Assembly (NCBI GenBank): GCA_947502815.1
Contig: CANNBH010000001.1
Coordinates: 496,001 to 560,000, forward strand
Direction: 5' to 3'
Source of the DNA: an uncultured Erythrobacter sp.
GTDB lineage: Bacteria > Pseudomonadota > Alphaproteobacteria > Sphingomonadales > Sphingomonadaceae
Length of the DNA stretch: 64,000 nt
A program made the translations under genes and the position numbers. Below are positions 20,772 to 31,308 of this stretch, in pieces. Below the pieces are notes generated by a model that did no database searches, was not told where the DNA came from, and saw nothing but the letters and a program-made list of their open reading frames with translations. How positions within the stretch are numbered: the first letter of the stretch is position 1; the number at the start of each line of letters is the position of its first letter.

Positions 20772-21010
20772 GGCATATCCTCAATAAAATCACCAGAGCG
20801 GCGCAGATGGTGGCAGCCGCACTGGATCGGTTTAACAGTCACTGATTGCCATACCCCTCGCCGGCCCACGGGTGAGCATGCAGGTGTGCACACACCCAAT
20901 AGCTACCCCTGCCGGTGACCCTGTATTCGACCAGTCACTGCGGTGTGATACTGTAACTTCGGCGGCTGAATGGCGCTTTAACGCAGCGATAGGCCGCACG
21001 GTTCCGTGGT

Positions 21011-22030
21011 TTAGCCCCTCACCAAACCCAACGCTTTATACGCTGCATCCAATGTTGGAATACCATGTTCGCGCGCTTTGGCCGCACCCCGAGCAAGGAT
21101 CGCATCGAGCGCCTCTTGATCGTCTTTTAGCTCCATAAACCGGGCGTTGATCGGGCGCAGGATTTCGACCAGCGCTTCGCCAAGGACAGGTTTGAAACCG
21201 CCAAAGCCCTGACCGCCATATTCGCCCAGCACATCGGCCACGCTTTTGCCGGTCAATGCGCTGTAAATCGTGATCAGGTTGCGCGCTTCGGCACGGCCTT
21301 CAAGACCCTTTTCCTCGCTCGGCAATGGCTCCGCATCGGTCTTTGCTTTCTTGATCTTTTTCATGATCGTGTCGGCATCGTCGGTAAGGCTGATCCGGCT
21401 CATTTCAGACGGGTCGGATTTGCTCATTTTTACTGTGCCATCGCGCAAGGACATGATCCGCGCAGCGGCGGGCGGGATATAGGGTTCTGGCAGCGTGAAA
21501 AGCGGCGCGTCTTCTGGACAGAAATCGTTGTTGAATTTCTGCGCAATGTCGCGGGCCAGCTCCAAATGCTGTTTCTGGTCCTCTCCCACCGGAACATGCG
21601 TCGCCTGATACAGCAGCACGTCAGCCGCCTGCAGCACGGGGTACGTGAACAGCGCGATGCTCTGCCCTTCGCGGTTCTTGCCTGCCTTATCCTTCCACTG
21701 CGTCATCCGGTTGAGCCATCCCATGCGCGCGGTGCCATTGAGCAGCCATTGCAGCTCTGCATGGGCGGGGACCTGAGCCTGATTGAACAGGATCGTCTTC
21801 ATCGGATCGACCCCGCAAGCGACCAAAGTGGCCACCATTTCGCGGGTGTTGACGGTCAATTCGGCTGGGTCATGCGCCTGCGATAAAGCGTGCAGATCAG
21901 CAAGGAAGATAAAGCACTCACCGCCAGCGGCCTGCGCCTCATCCTGAAGCTTCACATAATTGACGATTGCACCGAGGTAATTGCCAAGATGCGGCTTTCC
22001 GGTGGGCTGTATGCCAGAGACGACACGCAT
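21011..22030 (-). CDS. trpS: Tryptophanyl-tRNA synthetase
   Basis: SGIQPTGKPHLGNYLGA and KMSKS motifs. Confidence 0.97.
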   Translation of the reverse strand: MRVVSGIQPTGKPHLGNYLGAIVNYVKLQDEAQAAGGECFIFLADLHALSQAHDPAELTVNTREMVATLVACGVDPMKTILFNQAQVPAHAELQWLLNGTARMGWLNRMTQWKDKAGKNREGQSIALFTYPVLQAADVLLYQATHVPVGEDQKQHLELARDIAQKFNNDFCPEDAPLFTLPEPYIPPAAARIMSLRDGTVKMSKSDPSEMSRISLTDDADTIMKKIKKAKTDAEPLPSEEKGLEGRAEARNLITIYSALTGKSVADVLGEYGGQGFGGFKPVLGEALVEILRPINARFMELKDDQEALDAILARGAAKAREHGIPTLDAAYKALGLVRG

Positions 22031-22033
22031 GAT

Positions 22034-23617
22034 TTAGGGCGCTTTCTTTTTGGTGAGAGTGGCGATGCGGGTGCGGTCGATGGCTCCAACCGCAAATGCA
22101 ATGCCGAAATAGACGATGGCGGCGGCTGTGACGAGAGCCAAAAGCGCAGCCAGCCGGGCAAATATCCCAGCCGCGAACCAATCGGTTAACAGGTCGCGGG
22201 TGTAGAACAAGGCCGCGCCCATTGCGGCGGCCGCCAGAATTTGCCGCGCGATGCGTAGGATCAGCGCGCCAGGCACGCGGTAAAATCCGCGCGATGCCAG
22301 AACAATGAACAGAAACGCGACATTGATCCACGCGCCAATGACGCTGGCATAAGCCACGCCGATAACGCCGTACCGGGACAGGAACACAAAGTTGAAAGTG
22401 ATGAATACGGCCAGCGATATAAACGCGGCAACAACGGGCGTTTTGGTATCAGCGCGGGCGTAGAAATTGGGCACCAGCACCTTCACGAGGACATAGGCAG
22501 GCAGGCCCAGAACCAGCGTTGCAAGCACATTGCCGGTCACCGCCGCATCGGCGAGGTCAAACCGTCCACCTTGGAATATCATCGTCACAAACGGTTCAGC
22601 ACAAATCGCCAGCGCCACAGCGGCCGGGATGGTGAGCAGCATTGCAAGCTCAATCGCGTCCGACTGAATCCTGTCCGCACCGGCTTTGTCATCGCCGCCA
22701 ACAAATTTGGACAGGCTGGGCAAGATCGCGGTGGACAGCGCAATACCGATAATGCCCAGTGGCAATTGGTTCAGCCGGTCAGCATAATTCATATAGCTGA
22801 CCGATCCATTCTCAAGCTGATTGAGGAAATAGAGCTGAACCAGAGTGTTGATCTGATACGCGCCGCCGCCAATCGCTGCGGGCAGGGCGATGATCGACAG
22901 CCGCTTCACCTCTGGCGTGATCCGGGGCCATAAAAGGCGCGGCCGAAAACCTTCGACCCGCGTCCAATAATACAGCCACGCAAGCTGCATCACGCCTGCG
23001 CCTGTAACCGCCCAAGCGATGCCATAGGCGATTTGTTCAACGCTGGCCCCGGTGGACGCGGCGAACCATTCGCCGGTCAGCAGCGCGGCGATCAAGACGA
23101 TGTTGAGAATGATCGGAAAACTCGCCCCCGGCGCAAAGCGCGACACGGAATTGAGCATCCCAGTAAACAAAGTCACGAGGCTGACGAGGATGATATAGGG
23201 GAACATGATCCGCGCGAAATCAACCGCGAGCGGGTATGTTTCTGCGTCGACCGGCTTTTCCGAAAGCACCCAGATCACTCCGGGCATCGCCAATTCAAAC
23301 ACCGCGACCAGCGCGATCAGAATAGGCAGAAAAACACTCAGCACATCATTGCTGAAACTGCGCGCTTCTTCCAATCCGGCCTCAGGATCATCGCGACCAT
23401 GCAACCGCTTTGAAAACATCGGCACAAAGGCAGCCGAAAACGCGCCTTCGGCAAAAAGGCGGCGGAACACGTTGGGTATAATGAACGCCTGAAACCAAGC
23501 ATCTGTCACCGCATTGGCGCCGAGGACGCGCGAGAAAATCATCTCGCGCGCCATTCCGGCAATGCGGCTGAGCAGGGTCAGCGACCCAATGGTCCCGACA
23601 TTCTTGAGCAGGCTCAT
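22034..23617 (-). CDS. murJ: Lipid II flippase MurJ
   Basis: MSLLKNVGTIGSLTLLSRIAGMAREM, many TM helices. Confidence 0.95.
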   Translation of the reverse strand: MSLLKNVGTIGSLTLLSRIAGMAREMIFSRVLGANAVTDAWFQAFIIPNVFRRLFAEGAFSAAFVPMFSKRLHGRDDPEAGLEEARSFSNDVLSVFLPILIALVAVFELAMPGVIWVLSEKPVDAETYPLAVDFARIMFPYIILVSLVTLFTGMLNSVSRFAPGASFPIILNIVLIAALLTGEWFAASTGASVEQIAYGIAWAVTGAGVMQLAWLYYWTRVEGFRPRLLWPRITPEVKRLSIIALPAAIGGGAYQINTLVQLYFLNQLENGSVSYMNYADRLNQLPLGIIGIALSTAILPSLSKFVGGDDKAGADRIQSDAIELAMLLTIPAAVALAICAEPFVTMIFQGGRFDLADAAVTGNVLATLVLGLPAYVLVKVLVPNFYARADTKTPVVAAFISLAVFITFNFVFLSRYGVIGVAYASVIGAWINVAFLFIVLASRGFYRVPGALILRIARQILAAAAMGAALFYTRDLLTDWFAAGIFARLAALLALVTAAAIVYFGIAFAVGAIDRTRIATLTKKKAP

Positions 23618-23644
23618 GGTATCATGCCCGCATCAAATCACTGC

Positions 23645-24193
23645 TTACGCTTGACCAGCGGGCGGTGCGATATCGCCAGTGGCGGCTCCGCCAGCTGCGG
23701 CGTCCTGCTGACGCTTGGCGGCCAATTGTTGAGCATATAGGCCGTTGAAGTCGATCGGATCGACCATCAGCGGCGGGAATCCTGCATCGCGAACAGCATC
23801 GGCAACGACGCGGCGGGCGAATGGGAAAAGGATGCGCGGGGCTTCGGCAAAGAGGAAGGCGTGGGCCTGTTCCTCTGGAATGTTGCGCAGACCGATCAAC
23901 CCGCAATAGGACAGCTCAACCAAATAGGCGGTGCCTTTGTCAGCCGTGGCGGTGATGTTGATTTTAAGCTCTACTTCCGTGACTTGATCGCCCTTTGGCT
24001 GTGCGCCGATGTTAAACTGCACATCAACCTTCGGCTGGTCTGTCCATTGAAAAACATCGGGTGAATTTGGGTTCTCAACCGACAGATCCTTCACATATTG
24101 CGTGATGATTCCAGCAGCGGGTTGTTCCGCGGCGCCATTTGCACCGCCAGCTGGATTGTCGAGGTTGGTGAGGATATCGCCTTCGTCGGCCAT
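23645..24193 (-). CDS. secB: Protein-export chaperone SecB
   Basis: QYVKDLSVENPNSPDVF, GLRNIPEEQAHAFLFAEAPRILFPFAR. Confidence 0.96.
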   Translation of the reverse strand: MADEGDILTNLDNPAGGANGAAEQPAAGIITQYVKDLSVENPNSPDVFQWTDQPKVDVQFNIGAQPKGDQVTEVELKINITATADKGTAYLVELSYCGLIGLRNIPEEQAHAFLFAEAPRILFPFARRVVADAVRDAGFPPLMVDPIDFNGLYAQQLAAKRQQDAAAGGAATGDIAPPAGQA

Positions 24194-24524
24194 GGTCGTT
24201 TCGTCTTTCGGTTGGACAATTTTTTACTGGGGCGCGCCTAGCAGGGGCGGTGAACGCAGGCAACATGGTGCAGACGATCGGATCGATGAACCTGCGTGGA
24301 TGCGGTCCGAAATGCCCCAGTTTTGCCCGATTCGTCCCAATTGCGACCGATATCGACGTTGGCGAATTGAATTTCATGCCTATTTATGGTGGTGAAACGC
24401 ATCTTGAACCGGGTTCTCTCGTAGCTTTGCTGTAGCAATACGTGATGAGGGTTGTTTATAAGCGGTCTTTAAGCGAGAATTGTAAGGCGACCTAACAGGC
24501 GCCGGAAGGACAACAGGTACCACC

Positions 24525-25184
24525 GTGATTTTGCAAATCGTCATCCTCGCTATGATCGCGGCCTTTTTGGGGCTGCGCCTTTATTCTGTTCTTGGCCGCC
24601 GCGCCGAACATGAAGAGGACGTGGAGCCTCAGCGCTTTGACGCCAACGACAACGCATTGCAGCCGACTGCGCCAGCAACATCAACAGCACCTGTTGCCAC
24701 CCCTCGCGCGGTTGAGCTCGAAGGGGTTATGCCCGCGGTCGAACGCGGCGTCCGCGAAATTGGCGGCGCAGACCGCAATTTCGACCTCACTGGCTTCATG
24801 GAAGGTGCGCGCGGTGCGTATGAAATGGTGCTCGAAGCATTTTGGACAGGCGACCGAGAAACCCTGAGCGATCTGTGCGATGATGATGTTTACGAAGGTT
24901 TCTGCGCCGCAATCGACGCGCGCGAAGAGGCCGGGCACGTTGTCGAAAACAAATTGATCCGGGTTGAAGAAACGCGCATCCATTCCGCATCGCTTGATCG
25001 CAACATGGCGCGAATCGCCATTTTGTTTGTTGCCGACATTGCTTCGGTGACGCGCGATAAAGAAGGTGCCTTGGTGGCCGGGTCGCTAGACGATGCGATC
25101 GAGAGCCGCGATGTCTGGACATTCTCCCGCAATGTCAGCGCGAGCGATCCAAACTGGGTGCTCGACGAAACCGACGAAGGCTGA
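24525..25184 (+). CDS. Tim44/TimA domain protein
   Basis: N-terminal TM helix, FMEGARGAYEMVLEAFWTGDRETL; divergent from secB, upstream of mltA. Confidence 0.88.
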   Translation: MILQIVILAMIAAFLGLRLYSVLGRRAEHEEDVEPQRFDANDNALQPTAPATSTAPVATPRAVELEGVMPAVERGVREIGGADRNFDLTGFMEGARGAYEMVLEAFWTGDRETLSDLCDDDVYEGFCAAIDAREEAGHVVENKLIRVEETRIHSASLDRNMARIAILFVADIASVTRDKEGALVAGSLDDAIESRDVWTFSRNVSASDPNWVLDETDEG

Positions 25185-25195
25185 GGCGTAGAGCC

Positions 25196-26464
25196 ATGGC
25201 GCGCGGCCGCAATGCGGATGTCATTCGGTTGGGCGGCCCCAATACCAAATCGCGCAATCTGCGTTCCATCGCCGCCGGTTGTGGCGCAGGCGCGGCGTTG
25301 CTGCTTCTGGCGGGCTGCGCGCTGATCCCCAAGAGCACCGCGCCAAGCGTTCCTGTCTCTGACGGGCCAGTTGCGCCAGCTGGGCCCACAGCCGCACTGA
25401 CGGGTGTGACGCTCGGCCCCAATGTCTCGTCTCTCGGCATGTCACGCGATGACGCGAACAGCGCTCTGGCCAGTTTTGTCGAATCCTGCCCAGCCATGCT
25501 GCGGCGTGAGGATACAAGCGGCTTATTTGATTATGACGATTGGTTCCGGGTGTGCCGAATCGCAAATGAATGGCCGACCTTGGACGGGCCGGAATTTTTT
25601 GACGACCATTTTGAAACTGCCCGCGTTGGCGACGGGACTGCCTTTGCGACCGGGTATTTTGAGCCGCAGATAGCCGGATCGCGCACGCGCCGCCCCGGTT
25701 TTGAAGTGCCCGTCTATGCCATGCCCGATGATCTGGTGCGGGCCTGGCCCGCGGATACGCCGCAATCAGAACGCAGCGGGCGTCCTCCGCTGGGTCGATA
25801 CGATGCCAGTGGCAATTTTGAACTTTATCCCGACCGCGCCGCTATCGAGGCGGGTGCATTGGATGGACGCGTGCCGGTCATCGCGTGGGCAGCGGACCCG
25901 GTGGAATTCTTCTTCCTGCAAATTCAGGGGTCAGGCCGCCTGATCACGCCAGAGGGCGATGTGATCCGCATCGGTTATGCTGGGCAGAACGGGCGCGGCT
26001 ACACTGGCATTGGCGGTGTCATGCGCGAACGCGGATTGCTGGGCGATGGGCCGGGGCAATACCCCGGATCGATGCAAGGGATCATGGCCTATATTCGTGA
26101 GAACCCGCGCGACGGCGCGGACCTTATGCGTCTCAACAAAAGTTGGATTTTCTTTCGCGAACTGACCGGTGATGGACCGCTTGGCGCGATGAGCGTGCCG
26201 GTCCGGCGCGAATCCTCTGTCGCGGCTGATCCGGCCTTTGTGCCGCTGGGAGCGCCGGTTTGGCTGGATATGGACCGGGGCGAAGCCGATGGCCTTTGGA
26301 TTGCGCAGGACACAGGCGGCGCGATTAAGGGTGCGAACCGGTTCGATACATTCTGGGGCGCGGGCGCAGACGCGCGCGAAATTGCTGGCGGGATGAGCGC
26401 GCGGGGCAACGCTCTGCTGTTGCTGCCTAAGGGTACAACGCAGCGTCTGAATTCAGGGCAATGA
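25196..26464 (+). CDS. mltA: Membrane-bound lytic murein transglycosylase A
   Basis: Lipobox LLLAGCALI; FFLQIQGSGRL, 3D domain (QDTGGAIKGANRFDTFWG). Confidence 0.93.
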   Translation: MARGRNADVIRLGGPNTKSRNLRSIAAGCGAGAALLLLAGCALIPKSTAPSVPVSDGPVAPAGPTAALTGVTLGPNVSSLGMSRDDANSALASFVESCPAMLRREDTSGLFDYDDWFRVCRIANEWPTLDGPEFFDDHFETARVGDGTAFATGYFEPQIAGSRTRRPGFEVPVYAMPDDLVRAWPADTPQSERSGRPPLGRYDASGNFELYPDRAAIEAGALDGRVPVIAWAADPVEFFFLQIQGSGRLITPEGDVIRIGYAGQNGRGYTGIGGVMRERGLLGDGPGQYPGSMQGIMAYIRENPRDGADLMRLNKSWIFFRELTGDGPLGAMSVPVRRESSVAADPAFVPLGAPVWLDMDRGEADGLWIAQDTGGAIKGANRFDTFWGAGADAREIAGGMSARGNALLLLPKGTTQRLNSGQ

Positions 26465-27060
26465 CCGTTCCGCGCGGCTTGAGCTCCGAGGAAAAGGCCG
26501 CTTGGTCACGTCTTGCCGAAAGTGTGACCCCAATGCCGGGCCGGGCGGTCCCCAAACAAGTCGCCGTTGGTATCGCCCATGCGCCGCCGGGCGTTGCGGG
26601 GCAAAAGCCGGTGAAACAGGCGCCTGCGCCCAAATCCATACCAAATCCGCCGCCCAAACTTGCGGCCAAACCGCCCGTGCGATCAACACCGCCGCCTGCC
26701 AAACGCGCGTTCAATTCACAGCTTGATGGCCACTACAACCGGCGGTTGAAGTCTGGACAGATTGCACCCGATTACACCCTCGATCTGCACGGCCACACAC
26801 TCGACAGCGCGTATCACCGCATCACCAGCGGTTTGGATCAAGCGCGGGCGATGGGCGCGCGGGTGGTGCTTGTTATTGCAGGACGGGAACGTCCCTCCGA
26901 TCCGGCTGATCGCGGGTCGAAACGCGGGGCAATTCGGGCAAAATTGCTCGATTGGCTCGCCGCAAGCCACCATGCCGATGCGATCGCCGCGGTGCGCCGC
27001 GCGCATATTCGGCACGGGGGCGAGGGTGCGCTCTATCTGGTTCTGCGGCGACCCGGCTGA
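26461..27060 (+). CDS. Smr/MutS2 domain protein
   Basis: DLHGHTLDSAYHRI ... HGGEGALYLVLRR. Confidence 0.92.
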   Translation: MTVPRGLSSEEKAAWSRLAESVTPMPGRAVPKQVAVGIAHAPPGVAGQKPVKQAPAPKSIPNPPPKLAAKPPVRSTPPPAKRAFNSQLDGHYNRRLKSGQIAPDYTLDLHGHTLDSAYHRITSGLDQARAMGARVVLVIAGRERPSDPADRGSKRGAIRAKLLDWLAASHHADAIAAVRRAHIRHGGEGALYLVLRRPG

Positions 27061-27156
27061 TGCCAAAACGGCGCCAGAGTATCCTCTGACGCCGTTCGTG
27101 CCTGTCCGATCTGTCGCAAACCGATCGGCAGAAAGGCAGCTCTCCAGACGAGCGCC

Positions 27157-27738
27157 TTATCCAAACATCCAAACATTCATCAACCGGCCAGGGATCGCGA
27201 TGCTGACAAGGCCGGGGATCATCAAAGCACCCAGATAAAGGCCGAGGATCTCTTTCTTGTGCCCTTTCATATCACCGCGCCGTGCGGTCGCGATCAGCTT
27301 GTATGATGCCCACAGGGTCATCGGCACAAAGATATGGATGAAACTGAAATGGAAGTTCAGTCCGCCGCCCCACTTGATGAAGACTGCCGACAGCGCGGTT
27401 GCCACCATCAACGCAACCCAGAGTTTGCCGAGCATTTTGTGCCATTTGGTCCCTTTCGGGGCGAGCAGCAGATACCCGCCAAGAGGGACTGCTGGCAGCA
27501 CCGTCGATACATGCAGTACAATTGCAAATTCGCGCGCGTTGGGATGGCTGGGGGCAAGGCCGGTTAGGCCGCGAAACAGCGCATAGATTGTCGCCAGTGT
27601 CATCGTGGTTGCTGCGATCCAAACAATGGCACGGAGACGCGGGCTGATGTCAAAGCTGGGTTTGGCCGGGGTTTTGAAAATTTGCGCAGGCGCCTTTAGA
27701 AATTGCGGGATGGCGCGGTTCGCGGTGAGTGATGTCAT
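27157..27738 (-). CDS. DUF2306-like integral membrane protein
   Basis: Multiple TM helices, HPNAREFAIVLHV, KGHKKEILGLYLGALMIPG; start MTSLTANRA. Confidence 0.75.
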   Translation of the reverse strand: MTSLTANRAIPQFLKAPAQIFKTPAKPSFDISPRLRAIVWIAATTMTLATIYALFRGLTGLAPSHPNAREFAIVLHVSTVLPAVPLGGYLLLAPKGTKWHKMLGKLWVALMVATALSAVFIKWGGGLNFHFSFIHIFVPMTLWASYKLIATARRGDMKGHKKEILGLYLGALMIPGLVSIAIPGRLMNVWMFG

Positions 27739-27794
27739 GGGTCTGGTCCTTCTGACTGATAGTGTCTTTGTGTTTGCGTTGGACCCACCATGCC

Positions 27795-27910
27795 GCCTGC
27801 CCATTCGCCCGCAATTGGACCTGCGTGATTGGGCCTTGCCCTTCGCGAATGGCCAAGAAATCGGCGGTTTCACGGGGGCTTGCCACTTTACGAAGCGCGA
27901 ATGGGCAGGC
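27795..27910. promoter_or_regulatory. Candidate operator: perfect 14-bp inverted repeat between LytTR and DUF2306 genes
   Basis: GCCTGCCCATTCGC at 27795-27808 and its exact reverse complement at 27897-27910; partial third copy GCGAATGG at 27845. Confidence 0.45.
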
Positions 27911-27970
27911 ATTTGAAAGGAACAATTGGGAGAACTGGCGAATGGACCAAGCCTATACCGAGCGAAGCGC

Positions 27971-28837
27971 GTGAGCGATAAGCCTGCCATCAGCGCGAGA
28001 GCCGCCCTTGTGCGCAGCATCTTAAGCGACCTTGCGATTATGACGGTGATCGGGGTCTTTCTGGCTGTGATTGGCCCATTTGGATCCATTGCCGAACCGC
28101 TGGCTGTGCGGCTGATCACATGGCTGACATTCAGCTATGCCGGTTATCTGATTTATTCTCCGATGAGCTTCGTCGTGCACCGGGTGCATGTTGCTCTCGA
28201 TCTGCCGCGATGGCCGCTTTGGGTGGCGGCAGTGATGGTTGCGACGGTGCCGATGACGGCGTTGATCTATTTCATTCAATTTCTGCCTGATTGGCCGCCT
28301 GTCCCCCCGCTCGAAGAGGCCGTGACCAGTTACTTCTATGTCTTTGTGATCGGTGGAGGGATCACTTTGTTTTTCAACTTTATCGCGGAAGGAGGAATGC
28401 GCGCACAAACAGTTGCTGCGGACGATGCGCAGGATATTGCTGATCGAGTAGCTCCTGATCCAGCGCCCGCCTTGCCAGCGCCTGAGGCCTCTGTGCCGCC
28501 GGCTGCCAACTCGGATAATCTTCTGCTCGATCAATTGCCCGCTGAACTGGGCAGTGATGTCATCGCCCTGCAGATGGAGGACCACTATGTTCGGGTGCAC
28601 ACGGCCTTGGGTTCAGATTTGGTCTTGATGCGTTTGCGTGATGCGATGGCGCATATGGCCGCGCACATGCCAGAAGTTGAAGGGCGACAGGTGCACCGGA
28701 GCTGGTGGGTCGCGCGGCTTGCCGTGGAGGATGTGACCCGCGAAGGCCGCAATGTCCGGCTGGTGCTCGCAGGCGGGGTGGAGGCTCCGGTTAGCCGCGC
28801 TCAGGTGAGCGAGCTAAAGACAGCGGGTTGGATTTAA
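27971..28837 (+). CDS. Membrane-anchored LytTR DNA-binding transcriptional regulator
   Basis: N-terminal TM segments, C-terminal LytTR (IALQMEDHYVRVHTALGSDLVLMRLRDAM...VHRSWWV). GTG start at 27971 or TTG at 27926. Confidence 0.85.
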   Translation: MSDKPAISARAALVRSILSDLAIMTVIGVFLAVIGPFGSIAEPLAVRLITWLTFSYAGYLIYSPMSFVVHRVHVALDLPRWPLWVAAVMVATVPMTALIYFIQFLPDWPPVPPLEEAVTSYFYVFVIGGGITLFFNFIAEGGMRAQTVAADDAQDIADRVAPDPAPALPAPEASVPPAANSDNLLLDQLPAELGSDVIALQMEDHYVRVHTALGSDLVLMRLRDAMAHMAAHMPEVEGRQVHRSWWVARLAVEDVTREGRNVRLVLAGGVEAPVSRAQVSELKTAGWI

Positions 28838-28883
28838 CTGGCCAGATGACCAGCCCAGATGACCAACCCAGAATCGCTGGCCA

Positions 28884-28921
28884 GAAAAAAGGCCCCCAGC
28901 AGCAACGCCGGGGGCCTTTTG
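28884..28921 (+). terminator. Rho-independent terminator
   Basis: AAAAAAGGCCCCC-loop-GGGGGCCTTTT between convergent LytTR and katG genes. Confidence 0.85.
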
Positions 28922-28972
28922 CGACCCTGATCAGTTTAGAACATGATCAGAGTTGGATAGGTTTTATCAGGT

Positions 28973-31159
28973 TCAAGCGAGGTCGAACCGGTCTGCGTTC
29001 ATCACTTTCACCCATGCCGCGATAAAGTCGCCGACGAATTTCTCCTCAGCGCCGCTTTCGGCATAGACTTCGGCTTGGGCGCGCAGCTGTGAATTGCTGC
29101 CAAAGATCAGGTCGGTACGGGTTGCGGTGAATTTGCGTTCACCGCTCACACGGTCGGTTCCAACATATTCTTCGTCACCCGAACCATCGACCGGGGTCCA
29201 TTTGGTTCCCATGTCGAGCAGGTTGGTGAAAAAGTCCGTCGTCAATTGGCCGGGTCGATCGGTGAACACGCCGTGCGCAGTGCCGCCCGCATTCGCGCCC
29301 AGTGCACGCATGCCGCCGACAAGCACGGTTAGCTCTGACATCGAAAGACCCAGCAAATGCGCGCGGTCGATCAACATGTCTTCAGTGCGGACGCTTGCTT
29401 TGGTTTTCAGATAATTGCGGAAACCATCGGCAAACGGCTCCAGCGGCTCAAAACTCTCCGCATCGGTGTGTTCCGCTGCGCAGTCACCGCGACCGCCGGT
29501 GAACGGTACAGTCACTGTGTGACCGGCATCCGCAGCGGCTTTCTCAATCGCGGCAGAGCCCGCAAGCACGATCGCATCAGCCATAGACAGATCGCCGCGA
29601 TGGTCACCAATGACGCCTAGCACCTTGCTCAATTCATCCGGATCATTCGCAGCCCAACCATTTTGCGGAGCTTGCGTAACGCGAGCGCCGTTGGCACCGC
29701 CGCGGTGGTCCGAATTGCGATAGGTCGAGGCCGAAGCCCACGCCGCTTTCACCAATTCGCTGACCGAAAGGCCGCTGCCGAGGATGGCTGATTTGAACCG
29801 CGCAACTTCGCTGTCTGATGGAACATTGCCCGCTGGAACTTGATCCATCCAAATCAGTGTCTCTTCAGGAACCTCTGGGCCCTGATAGCGAACCTTTGGA
29901 CCCATATCGCGGTGGCACAGTTTGAACCATGCGCGCGCAAACGCGTCATCCAATTGCTCTGGATTGGCGAGGAAACGCTCAGAAATCTTGCGATATTCTG
30001 GATCCATCTTCAGCGCCATATCAGCGGTGGTCATCATGGTCGGAACCTTCTTAGAAGGATCACGTGCATCCGGTGCCATATCCGCTTCATCGGGGTTGAT
30101 CGGCGTCCATTGTTGAGCGCCAGCCGGGCTGTGCACCAGTTCAAAATCATATTTGAACAGAATGCGGAAGAAGTCGTGGCTCCAGCTGGTCGGGTTGTTC
30201 GACCATGCGCCTTCGATGCCGGATGTGGTGATGTTGCCCGCGTCGATTTCGTCTTGGTCGAGCAACCAGCCGAGTGCCTGATTTTCGAGCGTTTCGCCTT
30301 CGGGAGCATCGCCAAATGTATCGGACGGAGCCGCGCCATGCGCTTTACCAAAGGCGTGACCGCCTGCGGTCAGAGCGACAGTTTCCTCATCATTCATCGC
30401 CATGCGGGCGAATGTTTCGCGCATGTCACGCGCCGAAAGCAGTGGATCGGCAACGCCGCCGGGGCCTTCGGGATTGACGTAAATCAGGCCCATTTGAATC
30501 GCAGCAAGCGGGTTTTCGAGTGTCATGCCTTCATCGGGCTGAATGCGTGTTTCTGCGCCGGTATCGACCCACAGGCTTTCGTTGCCCCAATAGACATTCT
30601 CTGGCTCATAGACGTCCGCGCGTCCGCCGCCGAAGCCGAACACGGGCCCGCCCATGCTTTCGATCGCGACATTGCCGGCGAGGATGAACAGGTCAGCCCA
30701 GCTGATGCCTTTGCCGTATTTCTGTTTGATCGGCCAAAGCAAGCGGCGCGCTTTGTCGAGGTTGCCGTTGTCAGGCCAGCTGTTGAGCGGGGCGAATCGT
30801 TGCTGTCCGCTGCCTGCACCGCCGCGGCCATCGCCGGTGCGATAGGTGCCAGCGGCATGCCATGCCATGCGGATGAAGAACGGGCCGTAATGGCCATAAT
30901 CGGCAGGCCACCAAGGCTGGCTGTCCGTCATCAAAGCGGTCAGATCTGCTTTCAGAGCGGAATAATCAATCGCATTGAATGCAGAGGCGTAGTCGAAATC
31001 TTCGCCGTATGGGTTGGCGCTCTTGCCTTGCTCGGTCAGAATGTCGAGCTGTGTCGCCTCTGGCCACCAATCTTTGTTTGTCCGGCCCAGCAGCGTGCGC
31101 ATTCCGGCATCGCCGTTAAAGGGGCAACCGCCGCCCATTTCGTCTGTCTTTGCATCCAT
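28973..31159 (-). CDS. katG: Catalase-peroxidase
   Basis: [47 protein letters not shown]. Confidence 0.98.
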   Translation of the reverse strand: MDAKTDEMGGGCPFNGDAGMRTLLGRTNKDWWPEATQLDILTEQGKSANPYGEDFDYASAFNAIDYSALKADLTALMTDSQPWWPADYGHYGPFFIRMAWHAAGTYRTGDGRGGAGSGQQRFAPLNSWPDNGNLDKARRLLWPIKQKYGKGISWADLFILAGNVAIESMGGPVFGFGGGRADVYEPENVYWGNESLWVDTGAETRIQPDEGMTLENPLAAIQMGLIYVNPEGPGGVADPLLSARDMRETFARMAMNDEETVALTAGGHAFGKAHGAAPSDTFGDAPEGETLENQALGWLLDQDEIDAGNITTSGIEGAWSNNPTSWSHDFFRILFKYDFELVHSPAGAQQWTPINPDEADMAPDARDPSKKVPTMMTTADMALKMDPEYRKISERFLANPEQLDDAFARAWFKLCHRDMGPKVRYQGPEVPEETLIWMDQVPAGNVPSDSEVARFKSAILGSGLSVSELVKAAWASASTYRNSDHRGGANGARVTQAPQNGWAANDPDELSKVLGVIGDHRGDLSMADAIVLAGSAAIEKAAADAGHTVTVPFTGGRGDCAAEHTDAESFEPLEPFADGFRNYLKTKASVRTEDMLIDRAHLLGLSMSELTVLVGGMRALGANAGGTAHGVFTDRPGQLTTDFFTNLLDMGTKWTPVDGSGDEEYVGTDRVSGERKFTATRTDLIFGSNSQLRAQAEVYAESGAEEKFVGDFIAAWVKVMNADRFDLA

Positions 31160-31308
31160 CGAAGTTCTCCTCTGAAGTGTGACTCGGGATTATCCGAGCG
31201 TGATGAGGGGGGGATGATGGAAATGAGCCTATCTGTCTAATCGAATTATGCGCGTAGATTGAGTGATGTAGGCGATCAGTCGGTGCCGCGGCCGCTGGTG
31301 GTCTTTGG

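Noticed and set aside
29840-31240. 466-aa plus-strand ORF
   Set aside because: Antisense to katG, whose frame shows full catalase-peroxidase motifs.
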